A model generated the notes under the pieces. The model ran no database searches and had not been told where the DNA came from. It worked only from the letters and a program-made list of their open reading frames with translations. Made by a program: the position numbers and the translations under genes. From Eleginops maclovinus (Eukaryota; Chordata; Actinopteri; Perciformes; Eleginopidae): DNA of 64,000 nt. Below, piece by piece: positions 26,901 through 38,186 of the stretch (the first letter of the stretch is position 1; each line of letters begins with the position of its first letter). Where the stretch lies: the NCBI RefSeq assembly GCF_036324505.1, contig NC_086352.1:30894312-30958311 (forward strand). The letters run 5' to 3'.

Positions 26901-28070
26901 ACAACTGTTCCAATTCTTTTTATTGGCTGCTCGTGAGGATTTCCACCATTCAATAACTTTAAATTAGAGCGGTCTATGTGTCAGCTGTTTAAAGGATAAA
27001 GTGACGGAATTCAATCTGCTGAACAAACTGGGAGCAGTATTCATTTGAAGAAGAAATGAGTGGGGCACCAGTGGGAAAACGCAATATTGTCTGCTCTTCC
27101 CTCACTGGACAAGGTCAATTAGAGAAGGACATGAATTGGCAATCAAAGCTGACACTAAAGATTGACTATAGTGATTATAACCATGCAGATGGGGGGCTTT
27201 AAAGGTTATTAATAGTGATTTATGGAATTAATTAAACAAGTAAGATAGGATTCCGTGCTTTAAATACATTATATAAGTCCAGCTGAGGGAACATTTACCA
27301 CTTGCGGTAACTCCAGTTAAAAATGCAATATGTTGTATGACTGGATGGTTTGTCATTTGGTCTGAAGTGGAGTTATGATTATGATTACAGGGAGTGAAGA
27401 TGGATTAGGAGAGACGCATCATAAATATTAGATAAGAGATCCCTTGGATTGATTCTGAACACATATGTCCGAGCGTTATGCATGCATCATATGTGACACA
27501 TGCATTGTCTATTAATAAAGACATGGGTTGTTATTGGGCCAAACTAGACATTCAAATGTACTGTCTCAATCTTTGCTGAGGTGTGTCTGCGCATCATCGA
27601 GTCTGACTGTGTTTTCTGCTATATGCTGTGATTTCCTGATGAATTTAAGTTTCTGTATGTGGTGTCCTTTTTTTACTCTTCAGCTTTGTGAACTATAAGC
27701 TCTAGTTTTTATAACAACATGCACTGCAGCAATGTGTTCTCAAAATAGGTGGCAATGCACCTTGGGAATCTTTGGAGGACAAGCTAAGGGCACCAGGAGA
27801 TTCTTATTTTACATTTTAATAGCATTTCTGCAAATCTAGCAAAATGTACTCAGGCAATGTGATTCCCTTTTTGATTTTTTTCTGTGGGGTGGGCACTTGG
27901 TATAGTGAAAACAAACCGTGATTATAACACTTATATATTTGCACCTTTTTATATAGCACACATCTGCGCATTTTAAAGAAGGTATAACTGGTTAAGGTTG
28001 GAAAAATAATCATTAAGCCTTAATTAAGATAATAATAAAACTGAACGAATAAGCATTACCAAAATCACAA
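23940..28070. other. Gene-free stretch with candidate regulatory block
   Basis: No supported gene. The part 24,335-24,620 (listed separately) is the most structured. Around 27,060-27,240 there is also repeat-free sequence with several ATTA-type sites. The rest is undistinguished AT-rich DNA. Confidence 0.45.
24335..24620. promoter_or_regulatory. Candidate conserved non-coding element
   Basis: Repeat-free sequence with CACCAATTAATTTTTGC, a TGCTGACAGAATCAGCA near-palindrome (24,408-24,424) resembling a Maf recognition element (TGCTGA...TCAGCA) and CATTTCCATATAAATAAC. No coding frame. The Maf-like palindrome is the specific sign; function is inference. Confidence 0.3.
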
Positions 28071-28077
28071 CATTTAA

Positions 28078-28520
28078 GAGGACATATTCTGTTTAATTTC
28101 AGGTTCATATCAGTATTTTGTGACATGTTTCCATGCTTTAATATTCACAAAGCTCTTTATTCTTCTCATACTGTCTGTGCTGCAGCACCTCTTTTCACCC
28201 TCTGTCTGAAACCAGAGCCCAGTCTGCTCTGTTTGGGTAACTCACCAGCTCGGTTGTGATTGGTCAACCACTTAAAGATGTCCCACCCCTTAGCATATCA
28301 TGTATGTATTGAAGTGCTAGCCAATAGAAGTGCAAGTGTTACATAATGATGTGACTATGTTACAGAAGTAAAAAAAGGAATCCAATGTAGGCATTTTAGG
28401 CAGGGAGGGGAGTGGTGTGTGTGAGAGAAACTCCCTTTGGAGAAGAATTTAGAATCCAAGCCTTTGCAGACCACTTACATGCACAACATGTATACTGTAT
28501 AACACACTACAGTAAAGAGA
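28078..28520 (-). mobile_element. Miniature repeat, reverse copy of the 23.6-kb family
   Basis: On the minus strand it contains the same ordered words as 23,618-23,935: GTGTTATACAGTATACATG, GCAGACC reversed near 28,468, 'CCAAAGGGAGTTTCTCTC' reversed at 28,424-28,441, and 'GATGTGACTATG' matching the 'acatagtgacatc' segment. The outer ATTCTGTTTAATTTCAGG end resembles the family's 'catttTCAGGTTC' end. Longer and better preserved than the other copy. No coding capacity. Confidence 0.6.
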
Positions 28521-28529
28521 TAAAAACCA

Positions 28530-30160
28530 CGTGAAAAAACATCTACTCACACTACAAAAAGACATTACGTCTCAGAGTTTCTTACATTTTTAGCAGTCAG
28601 ACAAGGAGAGACCTATAACGGCCTTTAACGCACAGTAGTCTTAAATGATCAAACTTGAGTCACTATGGAGGGGGTCCCATGGTCAAAAAATTGTACAGCA
28701 CCACTGGGATAACACAGTGGAGGTTTACATTATTTATCAGACCCTGTCCGTCTCCATTGAATTATTAGGAACCTTCCAATGCCCACAGAGAAGAGGTACA
28801 TTATCTTGGAAAATAATTTATTATCTATGCTTTAGGCTGTTCTTGTCTTTTAATATGTCAAAGGGACAGCTGTATGGGAACTACAGGCACTGTTTGTCTG
28901 GGTAAGTTCAAAACATTATAACCCATTGGTGACCCTCCAACCCTATGGCTGGTCATTTCCTCCACAGTGGACAACATCTGTCAGCATTTTTGCTTGGAAA
29001 ATCTCTCCTAAGAAGTAGCCCTAAAGGTGATAAATACATAAACGTTGCATAAAAGATTGTTTTTCAATACGCTGGTTGGATTTATTTTACCCCAATGGAC
29101 TCAAAACAAAAGAAGGAAAGTCATGGACCACAAATATATATTGTTATATGTATAAGAAAAATGTATTGGTTACAAACAAATGTAGACAGACATAGCAGAA
29201 ACACAGCAAACACAGCAAAGTCCCTATTGACGAGTGTTCAAAATATTCTATGTAATAACCTTAAAGGTAGGTGCAACCTTGAGAAGTGCAGTCTTTTTGC
29301 TGCCCAGTGGCCATTTATGACTCCAAGACAGCTTCCTCTAGCTTGTTAATCAATCCTCATGTGCGGTAAAAAAAAACGACATGATCATTTGATGCATTAC
29401 TGTGAAATGCTTCAGTAATTATTCTCTCTTTTAACAAGGCAGGCGAGCAAAGCCGGGCTGCCCTCTTTCCCTCCCATGTCTTAGTCATTTATTTCTTCAT
29501 TTTCTCTCAACTTAGGAACAATCTCAGTCGTACTGGAGCATGGAGGAGATATGACCGGGGAGTGGTCCTCTTAAGCTAATGGCTAATCAGTTTTCTAGCA
29601 CACTTTGCTAAAACACATTATTGTTTTAACATTCATACAGTCAGAGAAGCTAGACTTTGCACTAGTATTCTTCCATGCTGAGCTCTTCTGTATTTGAAAT
29701 GTACACCCACATCTGTTTGCCGCAGAGAAAAAAAATGTCTGCGGTTATTGCTCCACAGGCAAAGTTGGGGGTTAAAAGGTTTTGCTTAAAGGCACCTGAT
29801 TGGTTGTTTTGACAAAGGTCAGAGAGTGACTCACTTCCTACGCAAAGGTCTCTTCACCAGATGACCTCAAGGTTGCATGCCTGCTTTTACCACGGTGGTA
29901 AATTGTGTTTTTTGCTGCAGCTCTAAAGTCAGAGGTGTCAGAGATACACAGGGTGTAATTACAGGTCAAAACACAAGATTTACCGGAGACTGACACGATG
30001 TGATTTGATTGCCAGATTTCAGTGAGGTTTTATCTGAGTTAATGTAGATCAATAACTACTCTATGTATTACCATGACATTTGGTATATGGATTCTTGTTT
30101 TTCTAAGGATGAAATAAAAAAATGTGGTGATCCGTTAGTTTTTTCCATAAGAAAGGAATG
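28530..30160. other. Gene-free stretch, weak repeat near its end
   Basis: No supported gene. The part 30,060-30,150 (TACCATGACATTTGGTATATGG, then GGTGATCCGTTAGTTTTT) resembles a fragment of the same dispersed repeat as 3,425-3,700. Confidence 0.4.
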
Positions 30161-30168
30161 AGCATTTC

Positions 30169-30672
30169 CAGTGTTGGAAAAGTATTCATATTCTTTACTA
30201 GGAATATCACTAATACCACACTTTAAAAATACAAAATTTCAAGTTGAATTATTGCTTAAAGAATGGCACTTAAGTAAAATTAATAAAGTACGGAAATTGT
30301 ACATAAAGTATTAGAAGTAAAAGTAGTAATATTTTTAATTATTTTAAAGCAAATCTTCACATTTAAGGAGCTGGAACTGTGAAATGTTTTTTAACACAAA
30401 TTTGAAAAACTTTCTGTTAACCAACTCATGATTTTATTTACTTAAAAATAATGTTGGATGGCTTAATCTACACCAAAATTTTTCCTGAGTATTGTGTGTC
30501 AAAATCAAAATGTATAAAGTAACTAGTTAATACATCTGTAAAATAAATATAATAGAGTAAAAAGTACTGGAAGTATTAATAAGTATAAAGTGAAAATACT
30601 CAGGTAAAGTACCTCAAATGTGTACTTAGGTACAGAACTCGAATAGATGTACTTGGTTACTGTCCACCATTG
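30169..30672 (+). mobile_element. hAT-type miniature element, full length
   Basis: It begins CAGTGTTGGAAAAGTA and ends GTTACTGTCCACCATTG, inverted termini of the hAT type. In between are family words: AGTATTAGAAGTAAAAGTAG, AAAGTAACTAGTTAATAC, AGAGTAAAAAGTACTGGAAG and GGTAAAGTACCTCAAATGTG. About 504 bp with no coding frame. Flanks AGCATTTC and GCATTGTC are similar with one indel and could be the decayed 8-bp duplication. This is the best copy of a family also seen at 16,183, 22,412 and 34,540. Confidence 0.65.
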
Positions 30673-30679
30673 GCATTGT

Positions 30680-32940
30680 CTGCATGTTTTTGGTCATTTA
30701 ATGTATTGATTGGTGCATGGTTTTTGTTGGGAAACGGTGTGGCTAACGTTGTGAAATAAGCCTGGTTAGGTTTGTGTTAAAATAAGTACGGTAGGTCTTG
30801 TGACTCAATGATGTAGCATCATGTGACCAAAACTTCTAAAACTGTTTCATAAGAGAGAAAAATGTTGGTTAAAATGTATCGTGTTTGTTTGACCCATCCA
30901 CCACCCCAGCCATTAGCGAACTTTCCTTTTTTTACAAACGTCCATTGCTCAAAGCATCTCAAACTGATGGGGTTAGGTTTAGAATGGAGTAAGTTTGTTG
31001 CATCCTAAACAGAAGCCTTAGGGTGCCTTGTGTGTTGCTATCTAGATGCTAGAGGCCAATGCCCAAGCGTCTCTATTTTAATTCCCTAGGAGTGAGACAT
31101 GGCTGGATTGGTACATAATATAAAAAGAAAGTGTATGGTAGTGTATGAACTATATATTTGGTATTCACAAGAACAACTGACTGTGTGGCCATACCGTTAA
31201 CCTTATTATTATTACCCAAGAGACCCTAGTGTTTCTATGTTTAGGCCAATCCAGGGTATCATTACTACTCATTAAAAGAAAACTTTGAAATGTAAATTTT
31301 ACAATAGACTTGCATTTGAAGCCTCCTACTTGCTCTAGTGGGAGTTATCCAATCACCTGCATTGGAGAAACATGAGCACCTAGAGGAAACTGTAACACAA
31401 ACAATACATTGCCAGGAAGTAGAGCTACATCAACACCAAGCATCTTACACTCTTTGTCTAACTATCATACGAAGGTCAATATCAAAACCAACACCTGGGA
31501 GATTGTGTTAAGAGTGTGACAATGACTTCTTCTTTGATGTGTGTGTGGTCTTGAGAGAGCCAGAGAAAAGGAGAATCAGTGTAAGAGAAGGCAAGGTTGA
31601 GAGGGACAGGTATAGGCAAAAGAAGAGGAGGTGAGCCACCGAGAAACACATCCTACATGGTTCAGGAGACTAATTATACAAGAAGGCCAAGCTAAGTCGA
31701 CCACTTCAGAGAGGCTGCAGGCTACACAGGGACCAAGCGACATGGATACCCCATTCAGAGGAGGGAAACAGCTTCTCATGCATGCCTTATTACCCCAAAG
31801 ACCCACGTCTGTGGCAGATAAGTCACCTACTCCTTCTAGCCCTGCTCCTCTGCGGACACAGATCCTGTAATGATACATTTCACTTCTGGCGATTTTTAGT
31901 TTGATGGGTGGAAACGTGGAAAGAAAAAAAAGGAAAAATTGTGCAATAGGGGACATCATCTCTGACCCCCCATCAAAGAGTTCTGTCTTCACATCGCGCG
32001 GTAAGGCGAATCAGTGCCAACCCCTCATTTTCCTGCGGTCCATCTCTAATGGGATTTGGGTTTTATATTAAGTCCACCTTCCCCTTCCCTCCCTCCCCTT
32101 GTCCTGACACTGTGCTGAGAGTGATTTGAATATAAAAAGTGGCTAAATCCACAGAGCAGACTTCAAATAGGATTGTGTGCGCCTTTCACTGTTAAACAGG
32201 GCCGTCTAGGTAAGCCTGTCCTGTAAAATGACAGAAAAGGTGAGGGGTGCGGTTATGTAAGGCATCACTTACACACAGGCTGGCTCACTAGAGGAAGCTC
32301 TAAGATCGTCTTGTATAACTCGGTATGGCAGATTTTCTTTCTCCGAATTACTGCTGGCCAGTTCTCATCTATAAGCACAAGGTGAATGTCAACGGGGGTA
32401 TTCTTCGAACACGAGCAGTCAATGCACTGTGTTTTTGTCCTTTCATTATTCACAATAATGAAGGTAGGTATGAGATTCTGCTAAATAAATGATTCAAGGT
32501 CAGGTACGGTATAGTATCAGTTACATGAAGCGTTAAACTGCTTTCAGCTTTACGGTCTATCATACGAGCCGCTGCAGCTATATTTAACCTGCATGAAAGC
32601 AGCACAGGGTATTACAGCGTGTTAAAAGCTTAAAGATATGTTGCCGTATTCATGCATTAAGCACATGAAGCCTTCAAGATGATTCTGTATAAAACTAGAA
32701 GGGCACTTGGAGAGGGCAGACCTCTGCAAGGCCGTTTCCATAGGCTGTTCCTTGGACATTGCTAAACCCTTCTACCAGCTTTTTTTAAAAATCAGGCCAG
32801 AATTTGTCCTGAAAAACAGACAATAAACCTTACAGAATTGTAATCTCCTAAGCAGTGGTTATAAGACTGTAAGTCTACTAAACAACATGTTTATGTTTAG
32901 TAGGTCATTTTTAGGTATTTAACTTTTCCTCCAGCAGAAA
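30680..32940. other. Gene-free stretch, nothing recognised
   Basis: The longest frame (138 codons, minus strand, 31,576-31,992) has no family resemblance and an opposing frame overlaps it. I treat it as chance. Otherwise no gene, RNA or transposon end is supported. Confidence 0.45.
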
Positions 32941-32954
32941 CACAAGGACACAAT

Positions 32955-33260
32955 TTAAATGTGTCCGATGTTTTGGTTTATGACCAGCCTAAATGTGATT
33001 TAAAATTCATTCTGAAGGTCACATAAATATGTATACACATTTTTATGACAAACCATCAGACGGTTGTTGAGAGATGGAGGATAGGGGACCGCTGAAGTCA
33101 TTGGAGTCATCCTCTCAGAAGCATGACTGTCTATACAAAACTAAACTAATCTCATAGTTGTTAGAATGTTTCAATCAATGCCCAAATCTGACTGAAGTAT
33201 CAGTGGCGGACAGACACAAACTATGCTTGTCTATGCATTATAGCATTATATACAATACAG
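32955..33260 (-). repeat. Degenerate dispersed teleost repeat, reverse copy
   Basis: TTTTGGTTTATGACCAGCC, AACCATCAGACGG and, read on the minus strand, AGAGGATGACTCCAATGAC are words of the same common fish repeat seen at 3,425. A second, similar piece at 33,685-33,875 shares CTGAAGTCAT..GGAGT.ATCCTCTGAGAA and GGACAGACACAAACTATGC with it. Confidence 0.5.
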
Positions 33261-33309
33261 ACTGTGGAGATTTAGTTGAAATTCTTGTTGAAGTTCTTGT
33301 GCAATAATC

Positions 33310-33334
33310 ACCTTCATCATCATCATCATCATTT
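33310..33334. repeat. (ATC)n microsatellite
   Basis: A short run of about seven CAT/ATC units (ACCTTCATCATCATC onward). Nothing further can be said. Confidence 0.8.
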
Positions 33335-33479
33335 TTATAATGTCTCACCACCTTACATTATATATGTCACTAAGTTCTGAAGTTGTTGATTTTAATATTT
33401 TAGCCATGAATGTGTACTTACTTACATACTTGGTTTTTTTCTTAACTTTTTATTACAGATAACCAATGTGTGCTTTTCT

Positions 33480-33612
33480 TCTACTCTATATATTCATTTG
33501 TTAGCTTATTCTGTGGTTTTGCATGCCTTTTTTTACCTGCTATGCCACTAAACAAGTGTAAATGTCCCCGCTTTGGGACACTAATAAAGGATTTCTATTT
33601 CTGATTCTGATA
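33480..33612 (+). mobile_element. LINE 3'-tail fragment
   Basis: TAAATGTCCCCGCTTTGGG then ACACTAATAAAGGATTTC and a TCTATTTCTGATTCTGA ending match the 3' end of fish LINE copies, which typically finish 'gggactaataaaggatt' followed by short tandem units. Only the tail is visible. Confidence 0.55.
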
Positions 33613-33684
33613 TCATATCCCTCATTTATGCCATGCTGTAATGTAATTACAAATCATGTCACATAAAAACATGAAAAACAAACA

Positions 33685-33875
33685 TAGAATGGTAGTTGCT
33701 CTTACGGTTAGGAAGCCTCTGAAGTCATAAGGAGTAATCCTCTGAGAATCATGAACGTATAAAAAAATAGTAAACCGTATTTTTTAAAATATGTAATTAA
33801 TTGCCCAAACCTAAATGAAGCATTAGTGCTGGACAGACACAAACTATGCCTGTGTATGCATAATGTTGTTGCATG
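33685..33875 (-). repeat. Second copy of reverse dispersed repeat
   Basis: Shares ordered words with 33,055-33,250: CTGAAGTCATAAGGAGTAAT, CTCTGAGAATCATGA and GGACAGACACAAACTATGCC. The two copies are separated by the LINE tail and microsatellite, so they are probably one old repeat duplicated or inserted twice. Confidence 0.45.
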
Positions 33876-34539
33876 CCAAGGTAAATAAAAAACATAACGC
33901 TGTGGCTCTTGTCTATTCTTATTTCTTTCACTGATTGTTATATGATGTCCCACTATGACCAAGATGAAATGCTTGTCCCTAATATATTGGCATGCTTCTG
34001 TCAGTGTGTGGTATTTGTCATGCATTCAATCTTAATCTGGCCGACATGTTCACTGTCACAGCTAATTACAGAAGTAATGCATCGGTCCATTAATAGCTGC
34101 CTCAACAGCCCTAGACTGATTTCTACCATAACTAGTCAGGACAATTGCGTTGGTCTTTAAATAGCAAGAGCTTTCTCTATTCTCCAAAGATACTGTACTT
34201 TGCTTTTTGAAAATGTCCTCATTGAGATACTTCCTATGATACTTCCCTTGAGTTATATGTTTTGAATGTATTACGATTTTTATTGGCAGTTAAGTGATTG
34301 AGAGAATGGAACGTTCCCAAGATATTGTTGGTTTTGATGAATCATTAGTTGTGTTTGCTGTAATGATATTAATATATCCTCAGCATAGTAAGTACCCTTT
34401 TTTGTTTTCTCATAGATATACAGGCAAATTGATTGCTGTTGTGATAACTTTGGGATATAGTCACAGTTAGCCATCAATTGAGATTGTATCAAGGAAAAAG
34501 CTACATATATGAAAGTCCAATGAATGTTGGTGCCAAAAC

Positions 34540-35180
34540 AAAAAGCAATGGGTCAAATACTGTATGTACTTAGTGGTAAAAGGAGTACTCTGATCCCTTA
34601 CTTCAGTCAAATGAAAATATGTTTGGTCAATTATTCCATTGCAAGTAAAAGTGCTGAATTCAAATGTAATGGAGAATTAGTATCAGCAAAATATACAACA
34701 TTAAAAGTATTCACTATGAACAATTGCCCTTTTCAAAGTGTTCAAGAATATTAGATTATTCAGTTTGAGTTTCTCATAAATAGATGTAAGAGGATTGTAA
34801 TGTTTCCCAGTGTCTCAAAAAAGGTCAAAGGTCATCAACAAGGAGTCAATTGATTGCTTGAGAAAGATCAAGAAGGATAAATTAATATCTAATACCTTCC
34901 TTGAACAGCATGATCTCCTCCTATTTATACAAATTTAGACAATTTTAGATACTGCTTAATATATAGGAATATCAGGAGTAGAGCACTGCATCATAACATA
35001 TGAGCATATCACGTGTTCCTATTTTTATTTTTTATATATTTATGTGTTTAGCAAATAAAGTGCAGTAAAAATACAACATTTTCCTAGATAATGCAATGGA
35101 GTTGAATTCTAAATACAAGCACTCAAGTGTGAACAATGAGTAACTAAGAACAGTACTATTACTGTCCTCCACTGTATGTA
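34540..35180. mobile_element. Degenerate hAT-type miniature element, interrupted
   Basis: GTACTTAGTGGTAAAAGGAG, CCATTGCAAGTAAAAGTGC and CAGCAAAATATACAACATT at 34,565-34,705, and TGAGTAACTAAGAACAGTAC with TGTCCTCCACTG at 35,138-35,175, are words of the 30,169 family. They are separated by about 300 unrelated bases including the duplicated segment at 34,795-34,935. Boundaries approximate. Confidence 0.4.
34795..34935 (+). repeat. Local direct duplication, copy 1
   Basis: GGTCAAAGGTCATCAACAAG, GAGAAAGATCAAGAAGGAT and ATACCTTCCTTGAACAGCA recur in order, with changes, at 35,283-35,405. The copies are about 480 bp apart. Function unknown. Confidence 0.6.
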
Positions 35181-35274
35181 CCCTAGTTCTAACCCATATT
35201 CATCTCACTCCATTATCTGGCCAAGACCTTGTTGAGCTGAATCCACTGTAAAGACGTAAACCATTCACAGGAGC

Positions 35275-35405
35275 AAAAGGAAAAGGGTCAAATGTCACCA
35301 ACAAGAAGTCAGTGTTTGGCTTCAGAAAGATCAAGGATGAAAGTCATATCAAATACCTTCTCTGAACAGCACAATAGGTCATGATCTTCCTCTATATATG
35401 CCTAT
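35275..35405 (+). repeat. Local direct duplication, copy 2
   Basis: GGTCAAATGTCACCAACAAG, CAGAAAGATCAAGGATGAA and ATACCTTCTCTGAACAGCA match copy 1 at 34,823-34,920 in the same order, followed in both by CATGATCTYCCTC-like sequence. No coding frame spans either copy. Confidence 0.6.
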
Positions 35406-36235
35406 GTGTTAGAATGTGACCTTATTTTAATGCTTGCATCACCTGATTACATATCTCCATGACAACTGAGAAAAACTCCATTGAGGATCATAATATGAAA
35501 GCTTTGACTGAAAAGTGAAGGCTGAGTTGAGTATTCATATGTCCAGTCATAATTCTTACATTTTCTCAATAGTTGGTTATCATATAACTATCAAAGTTAT
35601 CATCCATTATGACATTTGTGTTGAAGGTTATGAGCATTATTTACTTCGGACATACCAAGGTTGGTAAGGAGAAAGAGAAAATAGAGCTGTTACAACAGAG
35701 GATGCCCAAAAACAGTTGCGATCATCCATCTCCTTGTACGGGAGCGCTGAGAGGCAAATGAGCCACAGTATGTTTTAAATAGCACTTCAAATTCTTATTA
35801 TTATTACAACATGATTCAAAAAATGCAAAAGGTTACAACAATTACTTTTTTCCTGCGAGTTCTTAAGTTATAAACCAAGAAGAAAAGATTTAGAAAATAC
35901 TTTACTCAAATGTATTTTTCCTTGTTGGCCTCCCTAGGCTTCCGTAATATTGTGTCAGGCTGATAAGAATTTCAACCAATATCTAAAATGTATTTGAGAT
36001 AACATATGTTCTCTTCAATCTTGCCAATGAGAACCATCCCCAAAAAACAGTTTTGGATGCTTAAGAAATGTTGATTCACATTGTTGTGGGCAGATCCAAC
36101 CACCGTTAACTTAGTTACTAAAATGTACAGGCTTTTTTTTAAACAATTCGTAAATACCTATTTTAAATTTATATGTAAGCAAGATTATAACTACAAACAA
36201 TACTTTATTTATGTCTATAATGTGTCTTTGTACTT

Positions 36236-36493
36236 CTACCGGAAGAAGGCCAGTTGGATATTAAAGGACCCCCATCGCCCCAGCAACAATCTGTTCTGTC
36301 TGCTGCCGTCTGGCAGACGGTACCGCAGCATCCGGACCAAGACCGCCAGACTCAGAGACAGTTTTATACCACAGGCTAAGACTAATGAACTCCTGAGCTC
36401 TGTGAATGTGTACTCACATCTGTATATAGTACACACATACATATATATATATATATATGTACACACATACATATATATATATATATATGTATG

Positions 36494-36566
<73 letters not shown>

Positions 36567-36871
36567 CACATCTGCCATAAATATCTGTTATACATAATAT
36601 ATGCATCTGTCCATACCTCCTCATTCAACTGTGTAAAGTATTCAAATACTCTCAATGTATTCCACATATGTATATATTTCACATCCTCAAATCTTTATTG
36701 TTGTTATTGTAAATATTCTTCTCTCTTTTTGCACTCTTTTATTTATCTTATTTGCACCATGTATGTTGAGTTGTTGGAGGAGCATGGGATATAAGATTTT
36801 CATTGCCAACATATACGTTGTATATGCTGTGCATATGACCAATGAAACCTTGAAACCTACTTGAGTAACAT
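36236..36871 (+). mobile_element. L2-like LINE, 3' end (copy 1)
   Basis: The plus strand begins with the conserved end of a LINE reverse-transcriptase ORF: KKASWILKDP, then LFCLLPSGRRYRSIRTKT and RLRDSFIPQA. It then has an AT-rich 3' UTR with a compound microsatellite (36,428-36,563) and the family tail from CATCTGCCATAAATATCTG to ATGAAACCTTGAAACCT. The last ~290 bases are nearly the same as 48,362-48,652, so both belong to one family. The flanks differ after the tail, so they are independent insertions. The copy is heavily 5'-truncated. The 237-codon frame through it is not a host gene. Confidence 0.78.
36428..36563. repeat. Compound (AT)n / (GTACACACATAC) microsatellite
   Basis: Alternating AT runs are separated by GTACACACATAC and its inverse GTATGTGTGTAC. 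Around 36,459-36,500 the arrangement is a near-perfect palindrome of about 40 bases centred in an AT run. It is embedded in the LINE 3' UTR. Confidence 0.85.
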
Positions 36872-37277
36872 TTTGATTACAGGACTTTTACTTGTAACAA
36901 AGTATTCCTACACCCACAATTCCTTATGAAATATTATGAAACATGACCATATGGCATATAAACACAATTATTAATTGCTAAATAGTGTCTAATTATTATT
37001 TCTATTTAGCATTATGAACATTAAGTGAGTCATAATAAAAATGCTTAAGGCACATTTTATAATGTGCATTATAAGTACATTTATAATGCACATTATAGAA
37101 TGAGTGTCATAGAAAGTGTTACTCAACATTTTACATGTTGTAATTTAGCATGTTCACGAGTCAAAAATCTATAAGTTACATTTCACAAAGGTGAAAATAA
37201 AGAAGCTATGACCAATCCTCTTCCAACACAAGCAGAAACACATACAATTGCTAAAATGACAACATGTATTTACATAT

Positions 37278-38105
37278 TCAAACTGTGACAAATTTATTTT
37301 TGGAGCAAAAGAAGTTTCTTCTTTTGAAACAGTTCGTGAGAGGATGCAGCTCCCCCTTCTTTGACATTGTCCCACAGTGCCTCTTGGGTCCAGGGCAGGT
37401 GTTCAGTTGTTCCTGCAGAGGTGTCCCGTTCACCCACAGCCACCTCCCTGCCAGGAAACGGAGCCCGATCCAAACCTCTGCTGTCTCAGAATCTTGGACC
37501 TTTCTTTCGGCAAGCAAGTTGTCTCCACCAAAGTCCATGTGAGCAAGATCATAGACATGATTTAAGTATGTGTCACTTACACTGGGGTCTGTTTCAAGAT
37601 TCCTGCAGTGTTCCAGAGCCTCCTCCCATGTCTTGTTCTCTTTCACCAAGATTAGATCATAACCATCATAACACACAAATGGAAGTTTTTCATCGCAAAA
37701 GTAATCATTCCACTCAGTTTCTGTCAATTTAGTAAACAATGCAACGCAATCCTGGTTTCCATCAATGTCATTAGGTTGTTGACTTTGCCATTTTCTAAAG
37801 GCGCTTTCATCTCCATCAGACCAATGCCACTTAACGGGTTGATTATCGTCTCTTTGGAGACCAATCCAACACTGAATGCCCCAATTACAAGGAAACGATT
37901 GTGACTGTATTGCATCCATGTCATTCTGATCTCTGATAGTTGCCAGGTCAGTATGGTGCTCCCTGCAGTACTCTCGGGCTGAAGACCAGGTCTTTTCTAC
38001 CGGCACGTGAGTAAAGCTTCTGCGTTGTTGTGAGGTCTGTTCGATCAGAGGCAGGTTGAAGAAGAAGCTGAAGAGGAGGATGGTGGAGCAGCTGTTCATC
38101 AACAT
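37278..38105 (-). CDS. Secreted two-domain C-type lectin, copy A
   Basis: One uninterrupted exon of 275 codons. Residues 1-26 are a signal peptide (hydrophobic core LLFSFFFNLPLI). CTLD1 (about 30-146) has cysteines at 47, 73, 79, 120, 137 and 145, the WIGL core at 80-83, a W-x-W-x-DG segment at 93-98, QPN at 110-112 and WND at 132-134, i.e. positions that bind Ca2+ and sugar in active C-type lectins. CTLD2 (about 149-268) keeps WIGL (212-215) and cysteines 167, 237, 244, 259 and 267 but lacks EPN/QPD and WND, so it probably does not bind sugar by the usual site. N-glycosylation sequons lie at 157 and 226. There is no membrane anchor, so a soluble extracellular, perhaps immune, lectin is inferred. 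The start is supported by the matching start in copy D and the shared upstream TATA-like word. Confidence 0.88.
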   Translation of the reverse strand: MLMNSCSTILLFSFFFNLPLIEQTSQQRRSFTHVPVEKTWSSAREYCREHHTDLATIRDQNDMDAIQSQSFPCNWGIQCWIGLQRDDNQPVKWHWSDGDESAFRKWQSQQPNDIDGNQDCVALFTKLTETEWNDYFCDEKLPFVCYDGYDLILVKENKTWEEALEHCRNLETDPSVSDTYLNHVYDLAHMDFGGDNLLAERKVQDSETAEVWIGLRFLAGRWLWVNGTPLQEQLNTCPGPKRHCGTMSKKGELHPLTNCFKRRNFFCSKNKFVTV

Positions 38106-38186
38106 GATTCCACAGAGGTGTCTGGTCTTTGCTTTTTGGCAGCTTTGAATTTCAGCACACAGATATTTACACGGTATCCTCCCCCT

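Noticed and set aside
31576..31992. 138-codon minus-strand frame, the longest in the first 36 kb
   Set aside because: No family resemblance, overlapped by an opposing frame of 79 codons, and no splice or promoter context. Consistent with chance.
36081..36794. 237-codon plus-strand frame
   Set aside because: It is a LINE 3' end read through an AT/GTACAC microsatellite; the middle is Tyr-Ile repeats from the array.
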